Source of the DNA: Enteractinococcus helveticum
GTDB lineage: Bacteria > Actinomycetota > Actinomycetes > Actinomycetales > Micrococcaceae
Direction: 5' to 3'
DNA length: 64,000 bases
Assembly: GCF_020742345.1 (NCBI RefSeq)
Contig: NZ_DYXC01000169.1
Span: 1-64,000 of the forward strand
In this document: positions 17,322 through 25,922 of the stretch, one piece after another
Numbering within the stretch: position 1 is the first letter of the stretch
Layout: each line of letters starts with the position of its first letter
The notes under the pieces: model-generated
What the model saw: the letters and a program-made list of their open reading frames with translations, nothing else
Databases searched by the model: none
Told to the model about the DNA's origin: nothing
Translations under genes and position numbers: made by a program

Positions 17322-18431
17322 ATGGAATCTTCAGCTGTCTACCCGCGCCCCATGCTCAAACAACTACCCGCATACCAATCCGGTAAACCGCCGGTTGAAA
17401 CACCGGGGCTGACTCCCTATAAACTCGCGTCCAATGAGAACCCCTATGCGCCGGTGCCACAAGCACTTGAAGCCATGGTCTCCGCTGTGACAGCCCAATC
17501 CGTGCAACGCTACCCGGAAACCACCTACCTGAAACTGCGCGAACTGATCAGCCAAACCTATGATGTCCCCGTTGACGACGTCACCGTCGGGGCCGGCTCA
17601 CTGGGTATCCTGACCGGCCTGGTCCAAACCTTCGCAGGAACCAATGACGACGGGTCCCAAGACGAAGTCATTATCCCGTGGCGTTCCTTTGAGGCCTATC
17701 CCATCGTCATCCGCTCCGCCGGTGCCAAAGATGTTCAGGTCCCGCTCAAAGCAGACGGCACCATGGACCTTGAAGGTATGGCGGCCGCAATTACCGAGCG
17801 TACTCGAATGGTCATGCTGTGCACGCCAAATAACCCGACCGGCACCATCGCCACAACGAGCGCTCTGCGAGCATTTATTGAGCAGGTCCCAGACCATATC
17901 CTGATCGCCATTGATGCCGCTTATCTTGAATTCGTCCGTAATGACGACGTCGATAGCTACCTTGAGCTATACCGAGAGTTCCCCAACGTTGCTGTGTTGC
18001 GCACCTTCTCGAAGGCCCACGGGTTAGCAAATATGCGTGTGGGGTACTCGATTGCTGCACCGCAGATTTCGTTACCACTGAAAGTGGTGGTGCCAGCCTT
18101 TGCGACCTCCAGTGTTGGTGTTGAAGCCGCATATGCGTCGCTGACTCATCTTGACGAGGTCTTGGCTCGGACCGAAAAGGTGGTCTCTGAGCGCACCCGG
18201 GTCTGGCAAGCCTTTCGTGACCTAGGGTACAATCCGCCGGCTACCGAAGCGAACTTCGTGTGGCTGCCGCTGGGCGAGCTGTCCCAAGCATTCTCGGATG
18301 CCTGTGACGAGCAGGCGCTGTCGGTGCGTGCATTCCACCCCGAGGGTGTGCGGGTTTCAATTGGCGAAGTCGAGGCCAATGATCGAGTGATCAAAGTGGC
18401 CACCGACTTCGCATCACGCCTTATCGGCTAG
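17322..18431 (+). CDS. hisC: Histidinol-phosphate / aromatic aminotransferase (HisC-like)
   Basis: 369 residues from the ATG at 17322. Fold-type I PLP enzyme with YKLASNENPYAPVP near the N-terminus, CTPNNPTG in the middle, DAAYLEF, and the PLP lysine in TFSKAHGLANMRVGYS. This is the HisC/Pat group, which transaminates imidazole-acetol phosphate with glutamate, or phenylpyruvate and related acids. It is not in a his operon; being separate and beside IclR, DadA and the 2-oxoacid dehydrogenase genes, an aromatic or branched-chain role (Pat-type) is possible. The symbol indicates family only. Confidence 0.8.
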   Translation: MESSAVYPRPMLKQLPAYQSGKPPVETPGLTPYKLASNENPYAPVPQALEAMVSAVTAQSVQRYPETTYLKLRELISQTYDVPVDDVTVGAGSLGILTGLVQTFAGTNDDGSQDEVIIPWRSFEAYPIVIRSAGAKDVQVPLKADGTMDLEGMAAAITERTRMVMLCTPNNPTGTIATTSALRAFIEQVPDHILIAIDAAYLEFVRNDDVDSYLELYREFPNVAVLRTFSKAHGLANMRVGYSIAAPQISLPLKVVVPAFATSSVGVEAAYASLTHLDEVLARTEKVVSERTRVWQAFRDLGYNPPATEANFVWLPLGELSQAFSDACDEQALSVRAFHPEGVRVSIGEVEANDRVIKVATDFASRLIG

Positions 18432-18443
18432 TTTGGTCTGTGC

Positions 18444-19703
18444 TTAGAGTGCAAATGGTCGCATGTCGATTTGCGAGCCGGCTACCACACCGGGTTTGCC
18501 TTCGACCATTGACACTACAACTTCGGCGGTAACCGGTCCCAGCGACAAACCATGCATGTTGTGACCGGTTGCCACAATAACGTTCGGGTTGGTCTTCATT
18601 GGTGAAATGATCGGTAGCCCGGTTGGAGTCATGGGGCGGGGGCCGGTCCATTCATCAAAGCGTGGTTTATCAGCAATGCCTTGAATAAAGGCCGATGCCT
18701 GTGACGCCAGGTGATCGATGCGCTGCTTGGAGAATTGTTCGATCTTCGTGGAGAAGTCCATGAGGCCTACTACGCGCAGCGTACCTGACATGGGTACCCC
18801 GATGGTTTTGCGGTCAATTGATGCCAGCAGGTGACCGGGCAGGCGGTCTGGTTGGACGTGGTAGGAATAGCCGGTCCCGGAAGTGACGTGGGCTTTTTTA
18901 GCTTCAGCCAAGCCTGCAATGGCAGACGTTGTCCAAGCACCGGTGGCCACCACTGCTTTATCAAACCCACGGGTCGTTTGGCCCTGGTCGGTGCGCAACG
19001 TGGCGTGGTTGTTGGTGATGCCCACCAGTTCGGTGTGCTCCAGAATTTCGACGCCGAGTTCGGTGAGCTTGGCATGCACTTCGTCCACGAACAGACTGGG
19101 ATCGATGTAGCGCTCGGTCGGTGCTAAGAACCCGGCACGCACGTGTTTATCCAAGACTGGTTCAAAGTCGTGCAGATCGCCGTCGAGCATGATCTGTCCC
19201 GGGGTTTCTTGTCCCAGCATTTCTGCACGAGCCGCCTGCTCGTCGCGGAATGCCCGGAGAGCATCAACGGAGGTATGCGTGTTGAGGAACCCATAACCGC
19301 CACCCGCCAAGGAGATGCCATCAGCGTGGTAGGAATCAAACGCTGCGAAGGCTCCCCGCACAAGCTGATCCAGATTTTGGGTATTTCTACGCACATTGGA
19401 CGGCAGTGTGTTGTAAATGAAACCGGTGCCGAACGCCGTCAGCATCGGAGCGGCCAGCGGAGCAATGCCCAAATAGTGGCGATTCGAGGTGATCCCACGG
19501 AAGATCTCTTTGAGTTGTTCAGGCTGTGGCATGGGGGTCACTTGGATAGGGGTGATCTCACCGGCATTGCCACGTGCAGCACCGGAACCCACCTCATCCT
19601 TGTCTATCATTGTCACGCGGTGACCTGCGCGCGCTAACGAATAGGCAGTACACAGACCAATGAGACCCGCGCCGGCAACGAAGACATTTTGAGAAGCAGA
19701 CAT
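18444..19703 (-). CDS. dadA: D-amino acid dehydrogenase (DadA-like FAD oxidoreductase)
   Basis: 419 residues. FAD motif VAGAGLIGLCTAYSLARAG at residues 9-27 followed by MIDKDEVGSGAARGNAGEI, which is the DadA signature (S-x-N-G/A-G). The C-terminal half carries DEWTGPRPMTPTGLPIIS and TGHNMHGLSLGP, typical of DAO-family enzymes that oxidise D-amino acids to 2-oxo acids with electron transfer to the respiratory chain. AAAGGA precedes the ATG. It converges on the HisC-like gene 12 bp away. No alanine racemase gene is adjacent, so the exact D-amino acid is unknown. Confidence 0.85.
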   Translation of the reverse strand: MSASQNVFVAGAGLIGLCTAYSLARAGHRVTMIDKDEVGSGAARGNAGEITPIQVTPMPQPEQLKEIFRGITSNRHYLGIAPLAAPMLTAFGTGFIYNTLPSNVRRNTQNLDQLVRGAFAAFDSYHADGISLAGGGYGFLNTHTSVDALRAFRDEQAARAEMLGQETPGQIMLDGDLHDFEPVLDKHVRAGFLAPTERYIDPSLFVDEVHAKLTELGVEILEHTELVGITNNHATLRTDQGQTTRGFDKAVVATGAWTTSAIAGLAEAKKAHVTSGTGYSYHVQPDRLPGHLLASIDRKTIGVPMSGTLRVVGLMDFSTKIEQFSKQRIDHLASQASAFIQGIADKPRFDEWTGPRPMTPTGLPIISPMKTNPNVIVATGHNMHGLSLGPVTAEVVVSMVEGKPGVVAGSQIDMRPFAL

Positions 19704-19893
19704 CGAGCAATCCTTTCGGCTTTTTTGAAACTCGGCACTAACTATTCAAGTCTACAAACACTCCTGACGCGTTTTGACAAATGCTCATGATGCATCGGCA
19801 ATGCCATGTTCTTTGGGATGAAATGTGCGAAACGCCGAACTGTTACAGATGAGTTATCTCTCATTTCTTCGAATGCGTCACAACACAGAGTTG

Positions 19894-19908
19894 GTGGAAT
19901 AATTCCAC
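19894..19908. promoter_or_regulatory. 15-bp palindrome, possible operator
   Basis: GTGGAAT-A-ATTCCAC is a perfect inverted repeat in the divergent region between dadA and the E1 alpha gene. The cognate regulator is unknown. Confidence 0.4.
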
Positions 19909-20035
19909 TAGTTTTGGCCCTTCGGCGTGAGGTGATTTGGGTACATCGGCGCAAGCGTAGCGAAGCGTGAAATGTGGCGAAAATCCGCGTCAGATACACA
20001 CTTGACCAGCCACCGCCGTCAGTGTACAGGAAGCT

Positions 20036-20078
20036 ATACATGCGACTAGGGTGATGGGTGTAGAATACATGTGACTAG
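20036..20078 (+). repeat. Spaced direct repeat upstream of E1 alpha gene
   Basis: ATACATGCGACTAG (20036-20049) and ATACATGTGACTAG (20065-20078) differ at one base and are 29 bp apart. They lie about 115-155 bp before the E1 alpha start and could be tandem activator or repressor sites. Confidence 0.5.
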
Positions 20079-20191
20079 CCTCACGACTGCCCTCCACCAC
20101 CGGGTACGATGAAGCTAATGTCAGAAAAATTTCGCTGTTCGCTTTCATGACCTGAAGCGTCAGCGTCCATCTCTCACCAGGAGAAATGCAT

Positions 20192-21337
20192 ATGTCGACC
20201 ATCTCGTCTCCGACCGGGCAGCAGTTGCCCGAAGAAGCCATCGGGATTCTATCTGCTGACGGGTTCTTTGACCCGACCGAAGCCGCTCAAGCTTTTGTAG
20301 AAGAAGCCTCTGCCATCGGCCACGAACGTGTTGCCGAAATGTACCGGCTGATGGCGCACACTCGCCGTCTTGATCAAGAAGGCGTGAATCTTCAGCGTCA
20401 GGGACAGCTGGTGCTCTGGACACCATCGATTGGTCAAGAGGCTGCCCAAGCCGGTGTGGTCACCGCGCTGGAGGATCGCGACTGGATCTTCCCAACGTAC
20501 CGCGAACACGTGATGGCTCGTGGTCGTGGCATCCCCGATGAACACGTCTTTGATTTCTTCCGCGGCGCCGTCCACGGCGGCTGGGACCCCAACGCATATA
20601 ACATGCAGCCCTATACCGTGGTGCTCGCCGCCCAGGTGCTTCACGCAACCGGGTACGCCTGGGGTATGGCCCAGAAACAGCGCGGTTGGACCGATGTTCG
20701 TCGCAAAGAAGAAGGCCGTGTCTCGATAGCCTGCTTTGGTGATGGAGCATCAACTGAGGGTGACGTCCACGAGGCCATGGTCTTTGCCGCCTCGTTCGAT
20801 GCGCCGGTGGTCTTCTTTATTCAGAATAACTACTGGGCTATCTCCACGCCATTTGAAGTCCAGTCCAAGGTGCCGTTATTCAAACGCGCCCAAGGGTACG
20901 GCTTCGACGGATTCGCCGTCGACGGCAACGACCCAATCGCAACGGCCGCCGTCATGGACCGCGCCGTGGACCACGCCCGCCGCGGTAAAGGCCCGGTGCT
21001 GGTAGAAGCCCACACCTACCGCATGGGTGCCCACACCACCGCCGATGATCCCACGAAATACCGCACCAAAGAAGAAGAACAAGCACACGCCCAAGCCGAC
21101 CCAATGGTGCGCACCGAAGCGTATCTGCGCCGTCGTTTTGACTATAGCGATGCATTCTTTACCGAAGTAGAAGCCGAAGGCGAAGAGCTTGCCGGCAATC
21201 TTCGCGACAAGGTTGTTGACGCGCCCGATACGGTGAGCCTGCGCGAGAAATTCGACCTCGTCTACGCCGAGGGTCACTCGCTGGTCGAAGCACAGGCCGC
21301 CGCATTCGACCGCTGGATGGAGGGCGAAGACGCGTGA
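20192..21337 (+). CDS. 2-oxoacid dehydrogenase E1 component, alpha subunit
   Basis: About 381 residues from the ATG at 20192, chosen because AGGAG then sits eight bases upstream; the ATG at 20186 would be too close. ThDP-binding motif starts at GDGAST and ends at FFIQNNYWAIS. Phosphorylation-loop-like EAHTYRMGAHTTADD is present. The alpha-beta heterotetramer plus E2 layout is the actinobacterial branched-chain/pyruvate type; the mycobacterial homologue described as a branched-chain oxoacid dehydrogenase has the same gene order, so branched-chain substrates are favoured. The stop overlaps the next start by four bases. Confidence 0.9.
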   Translation: MSTISSPTGQQLPEEAIGILSADGFFDPTEAAQAFVEEASAIGHERVAEMYRLMAHTRRLDQEGVNLQRQGQLVLWTPSIGQEAAQAGVVTALEDRDWIFPTYREHVMARGRGIPDEHVFDFFRGAVHGGWDPNAYNMQPYTVVLAAQVLHATGYAWGMAQKQRGWTDVRRKEEGRVSIACFGDGASTEGDVHEAMVFAASFDAPVVFFIQNNYWAISTPFEVQSKVPLFKRAQGYGFDGFAVDGNDPIATAAVMDRAVDHARRGKGPVLVEAHTYRMGAHTTADDPTKYRTKEEEQAHAQADPMVRTEAYLRRRFDYSDAFFTEVEAEGEELAGNLRDKVVDAPDTVSLREKFDLVYAEGHSLVEAQAAAFDRWMEGEDA

Positions 21338-22341
21338 CCGCTGTGTTTGATGACGTTTCCACCGGAACGAAAAAACTCACGATCGGTCAGGCGGTCAACC
21401 GCGCACTGGCCGATGAATTAGCCGCAGACGAATCCGTAATGCTCCAGGGTGAAGATATCGGCGCCCTGGGCGGAGTCTACCGCGTCACCGAGGGCCTCGC
21501 CGCCCGATTCGGATCCGACCGTGTGGTGGATGCACCCCTGGGAGAATCTGGCATCGTCGGCACCTCAATCGGGCTGGCCCAGGCCGGGATGCGTCCGGTA
21601 GCCGAAATCCAGTTCGACGGATTCGTCTACCCGGCCTTCGACCAAATCGTCTCGCAGCTGGCCAAGATGCACTCCCGCTTCCGCGGCACCCAGCAGTTCC
21701 CCGTGACCATCCGACTGCCCTACGGCGGCGGGATCGGCTCGGTTGAACACCACTCGGAATCCCCCGAAGTCTACTTCGCCCACACCGCGGGCCTGAAAGT
21801 CGTCACCTACTCCAACGCGCACGACGCCTACTGGGTCACCCGGGCGGCGATCCAATCGGCCGACCCGATCATCCTGCTGGAGCCCAAAAAGCACTACTTT
21901 GTGCGCAGCGACGTCGACTTCGACAACCCGGTCACCGACCCTTTTGCCACCGTCGAAGCCCGCCCGGGCAAAGACGCCACCCTGCTCGCCTGGGGCCCAC
22001 AGGTCGCCACCGCACTGGCCGCAGCCGAAGCCGGCGTCGAAGATGGCTATGACCTCCAAGTCCTCGACATCCGTGGCATCTCGCCGTTAGATATTGACAC
22101 CATCACCACCGCGGTGCAATCCACCGGCCGCGCCGTCGTCATCCAAGAAGCCTCCACATTTGCCGGATTCGGTGCCGAAATCTCCGCCGGACTCATGGAA
22201 CAGGCCTTTTTGAGCCTCGAAGCACCCGTCAAACGCGTAGGCGGCTACCACATGCCCTACCCGCCATCGCGGTTAGAACAGGACTACCTGCCCTCAGTGG
22301 ACCGGGTCCTGGACGCCGTAGACGACACCTTCACCTACTAA
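21334..22341 (+). CDS. 2-oxoacid dehydrogenase E1 component, beta subunit
   Basis: 335 residues starting at GTG inside the GTGA overlap with the alpha gene, so translation is coupled. Conserved transketolase pyrimidine-domain segments are seen: MLQGEDIGALGGVYRVTEGL, VVDAPLGESGIVGTSIGLA, EIQFDGFVYPAFDQI, and the C-terminal transketolase domain with VIQEASTFAGFGAEI. It completes the E1 active site that decarboxylates a 2-oxo acid and acylates lipoyl-E2. Confidence 0.92.
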   Translation: MTAVFDDVSTGTKKLTIGQAVNRALADELAADESVMLQGEDIGALGGVYRVTEGLAARFGSDRVVDAPLGESGIVGTSIGLAQAGMRPVAEIQFDGFVYPAFDQIVSQLAKMHSRFRGTQQFPVTIRLPYGGGIGSVEHHSESPEVYFAHTAGLKVVTYSNAHDAYWVTRAAIQSADPIILLEPKKHYFVRSDVDFDNPVTDPFATVEARPGKDATLLAWGPQVATALAAAEAGVEDGYDLQVLDIRGISPLDIDTITTAVQSTGRAVVIQEASTFAGFGAEISAGLMEQAFLSLEAPVKRVGGYHMPYPPSRLEQDYLPSVDRVLDAVDDTFTY

Positions 22342-22360
22342 CGCCGCGCAAGGAGCACAC

Positions 22361-23650
22361 ATGAAGATCTTTACCCTGCCCGACGTCGGCGAAGGACTCA
22401 CCGAAGCCGATCTGGTCAACTGGATGGTCAAAGTCGGCGACACCGTGACCGTCAACCAGGTCGTTGCTGAAATAGAAACCGCCAAATCACTGGTCGAAAT
22501 CCCCAGCCCCTGGGCCGGAGTTGTCAAAGACCTCTTCGTCGAAGTCGGCGACACGGTCAACGTGGGCGACAACTTCTTCGCCATCCAAATCACCCAGAGC
22601 ACCGACGACGATGAACCCGTCCAGGCCCCGCTGGTCGGCTCCGGGCCCAAAGAAGATACCCCCGGACGACGACGTCGCCGCCGTCCACAGCCAGAAGCAG
22701 CACCCGCCGAGCACACAACCCCCGCCGAACCAGAACCGGTTGCAGATGCTGCCCCCGCGCCGGAAGCAGCCCCGGTGCAAAAATCCGATCTCTTCACCAA
22801 AGTCTTGGCCAAACCACCCGTACGAAAACTGGCCAAAGACCACGGCGTCGACCTGAGCACGATCACCCCGACGGGCCAACACGGTGAGGTCACCCGCGCC
22901 GATGTTCAAGCCGTTCTAGACGGCACCGCTCCACAACCTGCCGCAGCGCAGAAGGCTCCGGAAGGTTCGGAGACGATCAAGGTGGCCGGCGTGCGCAAGG
23001 CAACGGCCAAAGCAGTCACCGAATCCTATACCAGCGCCCCGCATATCACGGTCTTCCGCGAAATCGATGCGACCCGGACCATGGAATACATTCAGACGCT
23101 GAAGAAACATCCGCGCTACGCAGATGTGCGCATCTCACCGCTGCTCGTATTATCTATGGCGGTCACCCAGGCGGCACTGAACACTCCGCAGGCAAATGCG
23201 ACCTGGAATGGCGACACTTACACGCTGCACCATCACGTCAACCTCGGTATTGCCGCAGCCACCCCGCGCGGTCTGTTGGTTCCGAATATCAAAAACGCCC
23301 ACCAACTCAGCCAGTTGGAAATGGCCGAAGCGATTCAAGAACTCACCCAGCGGGCACGCGAAGGCAAAACCCAACCGGCAGAGCTGACCGGTGGCACTAT
23401 CACGATCACCAACATTGGTGTGCTCGGCCTGGACACCGGTACCCCCATCTTGAATCCAGGGGAGACCGGGATCGTGGCCTTCGGGGCGATCAAACAAAAA
23501 CCGTGGGTTGTTGACGGCAAGATCGAAGCTCGCTGGGTCACCACGCTGGGCGCATCATTTGATCACCGAATTGTTGACGGCGTCGAGGCGGGCACCTATT
23601 TGGCTGATGTGGCAGCTATCCTGGAGGAACCTGCCCTATTGATCAGCTAA
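22361..23650 (+). CDS. Dihydrolipoamide acyltransferase (E2) of 2-oxoacid dehydrogenase
   Basis: 429 residues in the standard order: one lipoyl domain with the modified lysine in EIETAKSLVEIPSP (Lys42), an Ala/Pro/Glu-rich linker with an RRRRR patch, a peripheral-subunit-binding domain (KPPVRKLAKDHGVDLSTI), and a catalytic core ending in SFDHRIVDG (His402). Single lipoyl domain and core sequence fit a branched-chain-type E2. AAGGAG precedes the ATG. The lipoamide dehydrogenase (E3) gene is not in the window and must be supplied from elsewhere. The lipoate ligase-like gene at 59384 could serve this protein. Confidence 0.92.
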   Translation: MKIFTLPDVGEGLTEADLVNWMVKVGDTVTVNQVVAEIETAKSLVEIPSPWAGVVKDLFVEVGDTVNVGDNFFAIQITQSTDDDEPVQAPLVGSGPKEDTPGRRRRRRPQPEAAPAEHTTPAEPEPVADAAPAPEAAPVQKSDLFTKVLAKPPVRKLAKDHGVDLSTITPTGQHGEVTRADVQAVLDGTAPQPAAAQKAPEGSETIKVAGVRKATAKAVTESYTSAPHITVFREIDATRTMEYIQTLKKHPRYADVRISPLLVLSMAVTQAALNTPQANATWNGDTYTLHHHVNLGIAAATPRGLLVPNIKNAHQLSQLEMAEAIQELTQRAREGKTQPAELTGGTITITNIGVLGLDTGTPILNPGETGIVAFGAIKQKPWVVDGKIEARWVTTLGASFDHRIVDGVEAGTYLADVAAILEEPALLIS

Positions 23651-23671
23651 CTGTGGAATGAGTGATTGACC

Positions 23672-24472
23672 GTGGCCAAACCGCACATTGCAGTGATCCG
23701 ACTGACCGAATCCGGCTCCTTTGACCCACGTGTGCGAGACACATTAATCGTGGGCCCAGGCATGGGCACCTCAGTGCAAGGGCTGTTTATGGACATGGCC
23801 CGGCATCTGTCCCACCGATTCCAAGTCATCGGTTTTGATCTGCCAGGCCAGGGTCAATCACCGGCCCACCACGAATCCATCACGATCGAAGAAATTGCTG
23901 ACGCCGTCGCAGAACTGGTGGAAAACCTCCGCTACACCGGCACCATCAAAACCGGATCCAAGGTCTATTTTGCAGGGTTATCCATTTCTGGTCAGGTAGC
24001 TCTGCAACTCGCGTTAGAACACGCAGCACTGTTTGACGGGATCGCAGTGCTCGCCTCCGCGCCGAAAATCGACGAACCGGAAAACTGGGAAGAGCGCTAC
24101 CACCTGGTGATGGAATCTGGGACCGAAGCCATGGTCGAAATGTCTGCCAGCCTCTGGGTGGCCAACGGTTTTACCGAACCTAAAAAACTTCAAGTACAAA
24201 AAGACTCCATGGTCGCCACCGACGACCAGTCCTATGCCGAACTTTGTCGAGCACTTGCCACCTATGACGCCACCGACCGGTTAGACGAAATTGCCATACC
24301 AATTTTCATCGCAGCCGGTGACCAGGACCAGATGTGCACCGTCGAACACGCACAACACATGGCGCAACATATCCAGAACTCTAGCCTGGAGATCATTGAA
24401 AATGCAGCGCACCTGTTGCCCCTGGAACACCCCAAGCAACTGGCTGACCTGCTGGACCATAATCTCAGGTAA
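23672..24472 (+). CDS. Alpha/beta hydrolase
   Basis: About 266 residues from the GTG at 23672 (a TTG six bases earlier is also possible). Oxyanion-region VGPGMGTS, strand VIGFDLPGQGQSP, nucleophile elbow AGLSISGQV with the Ser in a G-x-S-x-S context, and a late ENAAHLLPLEHP with the likely His. It resembles 3-oxoadipate enol-lactonase/haloperoxidase-like hydrolases, but there is no other beta-ketoadipate gene nearby. It follows the E2 gene by 21 bp and may be cotranscribed, for example as an acyl-CoA or lactone hydrolase in the same degradation route. Confidence 0.75.
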   Translation: MAKPHIAVIRLTESGSFDPRVRDTLIVGPGMGTSVQGLFMDMARHLSHRFQVIGFDLPGQGQSPAHHESITIEEIADAVAELVENLRYTGTIKTGSKVYFAGLSISGQVALQLALEHAALFDGIAVLASAPKIDEPENWEERYHLVMESGTEAMVEMSASLWVANGFTEPKKLQVQKDSMVATDDQSYAELCRALATYDATDRLDEIAIPIFIAAGDQDQMCTVEHAQHMAQHIQNSSLEIIENAAHLLPLEHPKQLADLLDHNLR

Positions 24473-24494
24473 TCTCCAGGCCAAAACTCTCAGA

Positions 24495-24731
24495 CTATGA
24501 AACTCGGTCAGCTGCTGCTGTTTGACCTTCGTGTCGTGCACAATGGGCGCAGCAGTACATCTGATCGGCGTCTTCGACACCGTGGCCAATAATTTTCACG
24601 CCACAATTTGCACACTGCGGAGCCATCGCTGAGATAGCGCACTCGAAACTATCGAATGTACCGCTGCGATCTCCACGGGTGATGGTAAAGGCTTTGTCAT
24701 AGTCATTACCGCACACATCACATGTCGCCAT
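24495..24731 (-). CDS. Small zinc-ribbon protein
   Basis: 78 residues from the ATG at 24731, backed by GAGAGG eight bases upstream. Two Cys pairs at each end (CDVCGNDYD; CANCGVKI) and a third cluster (MYCCAHCARHEG) indicate one or two structural zinc sites. The family is common in actinobacteria as an uncharacterised metal-binding protein. It lies next to a CBS-domain gene on the same strand, 38 bp downstream of that gene's stop. Confidence 0.7.
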   Translation of the reverse strand: MATCDVCGNDYDKAFTITRGDRSGTFDSFECAISAMAPQCANCGVKIIGHGVEDADQMYCCAHCARHEGQTAAADRVS

Positions 24732-24769
24732 ATCTGGCACCTCTCAAATCTCTGCACGTGGATAACGAG

Positions 24770-25183
24770 CTAAGAAGAAATCAGTTCTACAAGATCGCCG
24801 ACCTTGTCATCGGAGATGGAACGTGCAATATCTGCCTGAGCAACCATGCCGACCAGGTCATGGCCATCAATGACTGGCAGACGACGCACCTTATGTTCCT
24901 TCATTGTGGCGATCGCTTCGTCAATCGAGTCATCTGCTCCAATAGTCACAGGTTTTTCGTTGCCGAATTCGCCTGCGGTCATCACGTTAGGATCTTTTCC
25001 GGCCGCAATGCAGCCAATGACGATGTCGCGGTCGGTCAACATACCTTTCAACCGGTTATCTTCACCGCAGATCGGCATCGAACCAACGCCGAGATCCCGG
25101 AGCTTCGCAGCCGCCTGGGTAATGGTGTCATTGACCCCGATGCATTGGGCATCAGCGGTCATGATTTCGCGAGCTGTTACCAT
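24770..25183 (-). CDS. CBS domain pair protein
   Basis: 137 residues from the ATG at 25183, chosen for GGAG just upstream; longer in-frame options run into non-coding sequence. Two CBS motifs: residues 5-57 (REIMTADAQCIGVNDTITQA, then GSMPICGEDNRLKGMLTDRDI) and 70-122 (TIGADDSIDEAIATMKEH, then RRLPVIDGHDLVGMVAQADI). A stand-alone Bateman module, probably binding an adenine nucleotide. Similar actinobacterial proteins are stress or hypoxia induced. It may form a unit with the downstream zinc-ribbon gene. Confidence 0.88.
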   Translation of the reverse strand: MVTAREIMTADAQCIGVNDTITQAAAKLRDLGVGSMPICGEDNRLKGMLTDRDIVIGCIAAGKDPNVMTAGEFGNEKPVTIGADDSIDEAIATMKEHKVRRLPVIDGHDLVGMVAQADIARSISDDKVGDLVELISS

Positions 25184-25379
25184 CGTTCTCTCCTTCAATT
25201 CGGGGGAACTCTGACACTTTCCACGCTTGCAGTCAGAGCTTGCAGAGTCAACAGACCTCAGGCAGTTACCCGTGGATGCGAAGTCAGCGAGAAATATCTT
25301 GTATTTCAACCCCTAACTCTTTAGGGTCGAAGAAGGTCACTTAAAGCATCAAGTTCGCTGACCACCTTGTGAAAGGACG

Positions 25380-25922
25380 GTGGACCACGTGAAAACTCCC
25401 GTTCCACTAGCACATGTATTAGGTCGGATGCTGATTGTTTGTGGACTGGTTCTTGGCCTGGTCGGATGTGGTGGCCACTATCCAGCAGATCCGGATGGCA
25501 CTCTGAACCGAATTAGCGGTACAACACTGCGCGTCGGTGTTTCGCACCAACCGCCGTGGACCGATACAGGGGAGGAGCACAGCCCTGATGAGCCCGGGGG
25601 CATTGAGGCTCAGCTCATTGCAGACTATGCCGCATCGATTGATGCTGAAGTTGAATGGCATGCTGGCGGTGAGGAACACCTGATCAAGTTGCTGTCGGAA
25701 CGTGAACTTGATGTCGTCATTGGCGGGCTCACCGATCAATCACCGTGGTCCTCTGATGCTGGCTTGACGACCTCCTATGCGGAGTCCCTTGGCGTAGATG
25801 GCAAAACAACCAAACATGTCATGGCAGTACAAATGGGTGAAAACGCCTTTATGACGAGTTTGGAACGATTCCTCTTGGATCAAGATATTGATCAACAAGT
25901 GCCCGAGGAGATGCGTCCATGA
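25380..25922 (+). CDS. Short lipoprotein resembling one lobe of a solute-binding protein
   Basis: 180 residues from the GTG at 25380 (a GTG at 25389 is equally possible; GAAAGGA is just upstream). A lipoprotein signal ends in LGLVGC (Cys30). The next stretch, LRVGVSHQPPWTDTG, GGIEAQLIADYAASIDAEVEW and LDVVIGGLT, is the first lobe of an amino-acid-type periplasmic binding protein. Where lobe 2 (roughly 100 residues) should begin, the sequence jumps to a C-terminal stretch (HVMAVQMGENAFMTSLERFL) like the end of such proteins, which in the fold returns to lobe 1. Its stop overlaps the CDF transporter start (ATGA), so the pair is coupled. Function unknown. Confidence 0.7.
   Translation: MDHVKTPVPLAHVLGRMLIVCGLVLGLVGCGGHYPADPDGTLNRISGTTLRVGVSHQPPWTDTGEEHSPDEPGGIEAQLIADYAASIDAEVEWHAGGEEHLIKLLSERELDVVIGGLTDQSPWSSDAGLTTSYAESLGVDGKTTKHVMAVQMGENAFMTSLERFLLDQDIDQQVPEEMRP

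Larger units (their letters stand above)
19704..20191. other. 488-bp divergent intergenic region
   Basis: It separates dadA from the 2-oxoacid dehydrogenase operon. No convincing gene. It contains a 15-bp palindrome (19894-19908) and a spaced 14-bp direct repeat (20036-20078), so it is probably regulatory. Confidence 0.5.

Noticed and set aside
21565..22059. Minus-strand frame opposite the E1 beta gene
   Set aside because: Gly/Val/Asp-rich mirror of a GC-rich coding strand; typical antisense shadow.
20186..24472. Housekeeping pyruvate dehydrogenase complex
   Set aside because: Actinobacteria usually have an AceE-type pyruvate dehydrogenase, and this alpha/beta E1 plus single-lipoyl E2 set lacks E3; branched-chain type is favoured but not proven, so no symbol was given.
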